8,334 nt of DNA from Hydrogenophaga sp. (GTDB taxonomy: Bacteria; Pseudomonadota; Gammaproteobacteria; Burkholderiales; Burkholderiaceae_C): the NCBI GenBank assembly GCA_020047875.1, contig JAIFNE010000003.1:1-8334 (forward strand). The letters are read 5' to 3'. Each line of letters begins with the position of its first letter. Position 1 is the first letter of the stretch. The notes under the pieces were generated by a model. The model had not been told where the DNA came from and ran no database searches. It saw only the letters and a program-made list of their open reading frames with translations. The position numbers and the translations under genes were made by a program. Positions 6,632 through 8,334 of the stretch are shown one piece after another.

Positions 6632-6684
6632 GGCGGGATTCCTTTACTAGCTAAGCCGCTCACGGCCATCACCGGATTATCCGT
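6632..6684. promoter_or_regulatory. Divergent ruvA / phoH intergenic region
   Basis: Only 53 nt separate the two start codons, so promoters and leaders must overlap each other or the genes. Toward ruvA there is GATAAT (minus strand, 6681-6676), a good -10 candidate 44 nt before the ATG, but no convincing -35. Toward phoH a weak pair exists: TTGCCT (6621-6626) and TTTACT (6643-6648) at 16-nt spacing, with the first box inside ruvA. An inverted repeat CGGAT-T-ATCCG (6673-6683) covers the ruvA -10 candidate and abuts the phoH start. The AAAGGA ribosome binding site of ruvA is at 6645-6640. All promoter calls are tentative. Confidence 0.4.
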
Positions 6685-7662
6685 TTGATCCTCCGACACA
6701 CCTTTTCGCCACCGGACAACGCCCGCATGGGTCACTTGTGCGGTCCTCTGGACAGCCACATACGCACCATCGAAGCGGCCCTGCAGGTGAAGGTGGCGCA
6801 CCGCTTCGAGCAATTCCGCATTGAGGGCCCGAAGGCCAAAGCCAACCAGGCGCTGGAGACCTTGCAGGCGCTGTACGAGATGGCCAGGAAGCCAATCCCG
6901 GCTGAAACGGTGCAACTCATGCTCAGCGGGGACACCGCCCTGCCCGGCGGCGACGACGCGCTGGCGATGCAGACGCGGCGCGGCGAGGTCAAGGGGCGCA
7001 CGCCAGCCCAGGCTCGCTACCTGGAAAGCATGGCCACGCATGACATCACCTTTGGCATCGGCCCGGCCGGCACTGGCAAGACCTACCTGGCGGTGGCCTG
7101 CGCGGTGGACGCGCTGGAGCGCAGCGCCGTGCAGCGCATCGTGCTCACCCGCCCGGCGGTGGAGGCGGGCGAGAAGCTGGGGTTTCTGCCGGGGGATCTG
7201 GGTCAGAAGGTCGACCCTTACCTGCGCCCGCTGTACGACGCGCTCCACGACCTGATGGGTTACGACAAGGTGGTCAAGGCCTTCGAGCGCCAGCAGATCG
7301 AGATCGCCCCGCTGGCCTTCATGCGCGGCCGCACGCTGAACCACGCATTCGTGATCCTGGACGAGGCGCAAAACACCACGGTGGAGCAGATGAAGATGTT
7401 CCTCACCCGCATTGGCTTTGGGTCGAAAGCGGTCGTGACCGGCGATGTGAGCCAGATCGACCTGCCGCCCACGCAGCTCAGCGGCCTGATTGATGCCGAG
7501 CGCGTGCTGAAGCGGGTGCAAGGCATCGCCATGTGCCGCCTGACCAGCGCCGATGTGGTGCGCCACCCGCTGGTGGCCCGCATCGTTGACGCCTACGACG
7601 CGCGCAGCCCCAGCCTGGACACGCCGGCGCCGGTCAGGCGCCCGCGGCGCCCCGCGGCTTGA
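6685..7662 (+). CDS. ybeZ: PhoH-like ATPase YbeZ
   Basis: YbeZ is a cytoplasmic PhoH-family P-loop nucleotidase that works with YbeY in rRNA and ribosome processing; it probably has helicase-like activity. The 325-residue protein has an N-terminal domain (about 1-105) and the PhoH ATPase core. Walker A is GPAGTGKT (126-133), TRPAVEAGEKLGFLPGD (155-171) is the family motif, Walker B is FVILDEAQN (222-230), VVTGDVSQIDLP (250-261) follows, and the tail includes VVRHPLVARIVDAY. The best start is TTG 6685, giving MILRHTFSPPDN, which matches how I remember betaproteobacterial PhoH proteins beginning. A stop lies in frame at 6652, no ATG lies between, and the first internal ATG (6727) would remove 14 family-like residues. 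No clear ribosome binding site is visible, so translation initiation may be weak. ybeY starts 10 nt after its stop, the standard ybeZ-ybeY pair. Confidence 0.95.
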   Translation: MILRHTFSPPDNARMGHLCGPLDSHIRTIEAALQVKVAHRFEQFRIEGPKAKANQALETLQALYEMARKPIPAETVQLMLSGDTALPGGDDALAMQTRRGEVKGRTPAQARYLESMATHDITFGIGPAGTGKTYLAVACAVDALERSAVQRIVLTRPAVEAGEKLGFLPGDLGQKVDPYLRPLYDALHDLMGYDKVVKAFERQQIEIAPLAFMRGRTLNHAFVILDEAQNTTVEQMKMFLTRIGFGSKAVVTGDVSQIDLPPTQLSGLIDAERVLKRVQGIAMCRLTSADVVRHPLVARIVDAYDARSPSLDTPAPVRRPRRPAA

Positions 7663-7672
7663 GGGCAGGCTG

Positions 7673-8334
7673 ATGGCACTCCCCTCTCTCAGTCTCTCGC
7701 TCCAGTTCGGCGCGCTGCCCGACGCGGCAAGCCACCGCGCCGCGCTGCCGCGACACGCGGTGGTGCGCGCGATCCGCCACGCGCTGGAGGCCGATGCCGA
7801 GATCACGGTGCGCATCGTCAACGCAGACGAAGGCCGCGCTCTCAACCGCGACTACCGGCACAAGGACTACCCCACCAACGTGCTGACCTTCGACTACGCC
7901 ACCGAGCCGCTGGTGATGGCAGACCTTGTTTTGTGCGCGCCTGTGGTGGAACGTGAGGCCACAGAAATGGGCATTCCGCTGGCCCAGCACTACGCTCACC
8001 TGCTGGTGCACGGCACGCTTCACGCCCAGGGCTGGGATCACGAAACCAGCCAAGCCGATGCCGAGGCCATGGAAGCCTTTGAGACGAAGATTCTGGCCGG
8101 GCTGGGCACGCTGAACCCGCTCAGGCATTCACGCCGACATCTGCAGGGGAATGGTGATCGGCCCGTCGTTCACCAGGTACACCCGCATGTCGGCCCCGAA
8201 GCGGCCGGTCTGTACAACCGGATGGTGGACTTGGGCCAGGGCTACGAAGTGGTTGTAGAGCGCCTCGCCCAGCGCGGGCGGCGCCGCACCCGTGAAGCCC
8301 GGCCGATTGCCGCTGCGCGTATCGGCCGCCAGCG
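7673..8334 (+). CDS. ybeY: Endoribonuclease / 16S rRNA maturation factor YbeY, with no stop codon in window
   Basis: YbeY is a zinc-dependent single-strand endoribonuclease needed for 16S rRNA 3'-end maturation and late 70S quality control. From ATG 7673, preceded by TGAGGG formed with the ybeZ stop, the frame encodes VRIVNADEGRALNRDYRHKD (46-65), PTNVLTFDY (67-75), and the zinc motif HGTLHAQGWDH (113-123). The ligands are H113, H117 and H123. The conserved arginine R62 is in DYRHKD. Family resemblance ends near residue 152 (LAGLGTLNPLRH), where YbeY proteins of about 150 residues normally stop. Here there is no stop: the frame stays open to the window edge (220 codons), antisense to dtd and in codon-on-codon register with it. 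The extension, with many Arg and Gln, does not look like a domain. The core gene is certain; the true 3' end is not. Confidence 0.9.
   Translation, partial: MALPSLSLSLQFGALPDAASHRAALPRHAVVRAIRHALEADAEITVRIVNADEGRALNRDYRHKDYPTNVLTFDYATEPLVMADLVLCAPVVEREATEMGIPLAQHYAHLLVHGTLHAQGWDHETSQADAEAMEAFETKILAGLGTLNPLRHSRRHLQGNGDRPVVHQVHPHVGPEAAGLYNRMVDLGQGYEVVVERLAQRGRRRTREARPIAAARIGRQ
8129..8334 (-). CDS. dtd: D-aminoacyl-tRNA deacylase Dtd, C-terminal part (5' end outside window)
   Basis: The minus-strand frame entering from the right edge gives 67 codons before TGA (8131-8129). The start of the fragment, LAADTRSGNRPGFTGAAPP, and the end, QTGRFGADMRVYLVNDGPIT followed by IPLQMSA, match the C-terminal half of DTD. 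NDGPIT is the conserved motif holding the Gly-cisPro dipeptide that rejects L-aminoacyl-tRNAs. The upstream SxFTL-type motif and the N-terminal half lie beyond the window. DTD, normally about 145-150 residues and dimeric, hydrolyses D-amino acids and glycine from mischarged tRNAs. The gene is convergent with ybeY, and every base seen here is also covered by the open ybeY frame. Confidence 0.95.
   Translation of the reverse strand, partial: LAADTRSGNRPGFTGAAPPALGEALYNHFVALAQVHHPVVQTGRFGADMRVYLVNDGPITIPLQMSA

Noticed and set aside
6628..7845. Minus-strand open frame of 405 codons opposite ybeZ and ybeY
   Set aside because: The protein is Arg/His-rich with no domain, and the plus strand encodes an intact PhoH ATPase with Walker motifs here.
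7634..8128. Minus-strand open frame of 164 codons that would begin next to the dtd stop
   Set aside because: It lies opposite the conserved YbeY zinc-motif coding region and has no recognisable features; it is not a dtd continuation.

Overview
The window is GC-rich and about 97% coding. It looks like chromosomal DNA of a betaproteobacterium, probably order Burkholderiales and perhaps Comamonadaceae. That reading rests on the style of the RuvB, RuvA and PhoH/YbeY proteins and on family memory, not on a search. I see no rRNA, tRNA, CRISPR array, insertion sequence or phage gene, and no gene-free stretch longer than about 105 bases.

Layout. Positions 1-6631 read entirely on the minus strand. 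In transcription order they hold: ruvA (6631-6053); a small RelB/RelE-type toxin-antitoxin pair with its own operator and ribosome binding site (5976-5482); ruvB (5417-4359); a three-gene export ABC transporter (adaptor 4346-3087, permease 3073-1850, ATPase 1853-1131); and a membrane protein with a C-terminal SPOR domain (1100 to beyond position 1). Positions 6685-8334 run the other way with phoH-like ybeZ (6685-7662) and ybeY (from 7673). A convergent minus-strand dtd, of which only the last 67 codons are present, enters from the right and ends at 8129.

How the genes work together. RuvA and RuvB form the Holliday-junction branch-migration motor; ruvC is not in the window. The exporter has the gene order and parts of DevBCA/MacAB-type tripartite pumps: a HlyD-family adaptor carrying the TolC-contact signature, a four-helix FtsX-like permease and a LolD-like ATPase. 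Its genes follow ruvB by 12 nt and are tightly spaced (13 nt, then a 4-nt overlap), so ruvB and the exporter are probably co-transcribed, with the SPOR protein perhaps included. YbeZ and YbeY act in 16S rRNA maturation and ribosome quality control.

Most of the window is ordinary housekeeping DNA. The points worth a second look are the toxin-antitoxin cassette that splits ruvA from ruvB, the toxin's probable TTG start, the uncharacterised exporter plus SPOR protein behind ruvB, and a ybeY frame that has no stop codon and runs antisense through the end of dtd. I did not find convincing evidence of a wholly new system.
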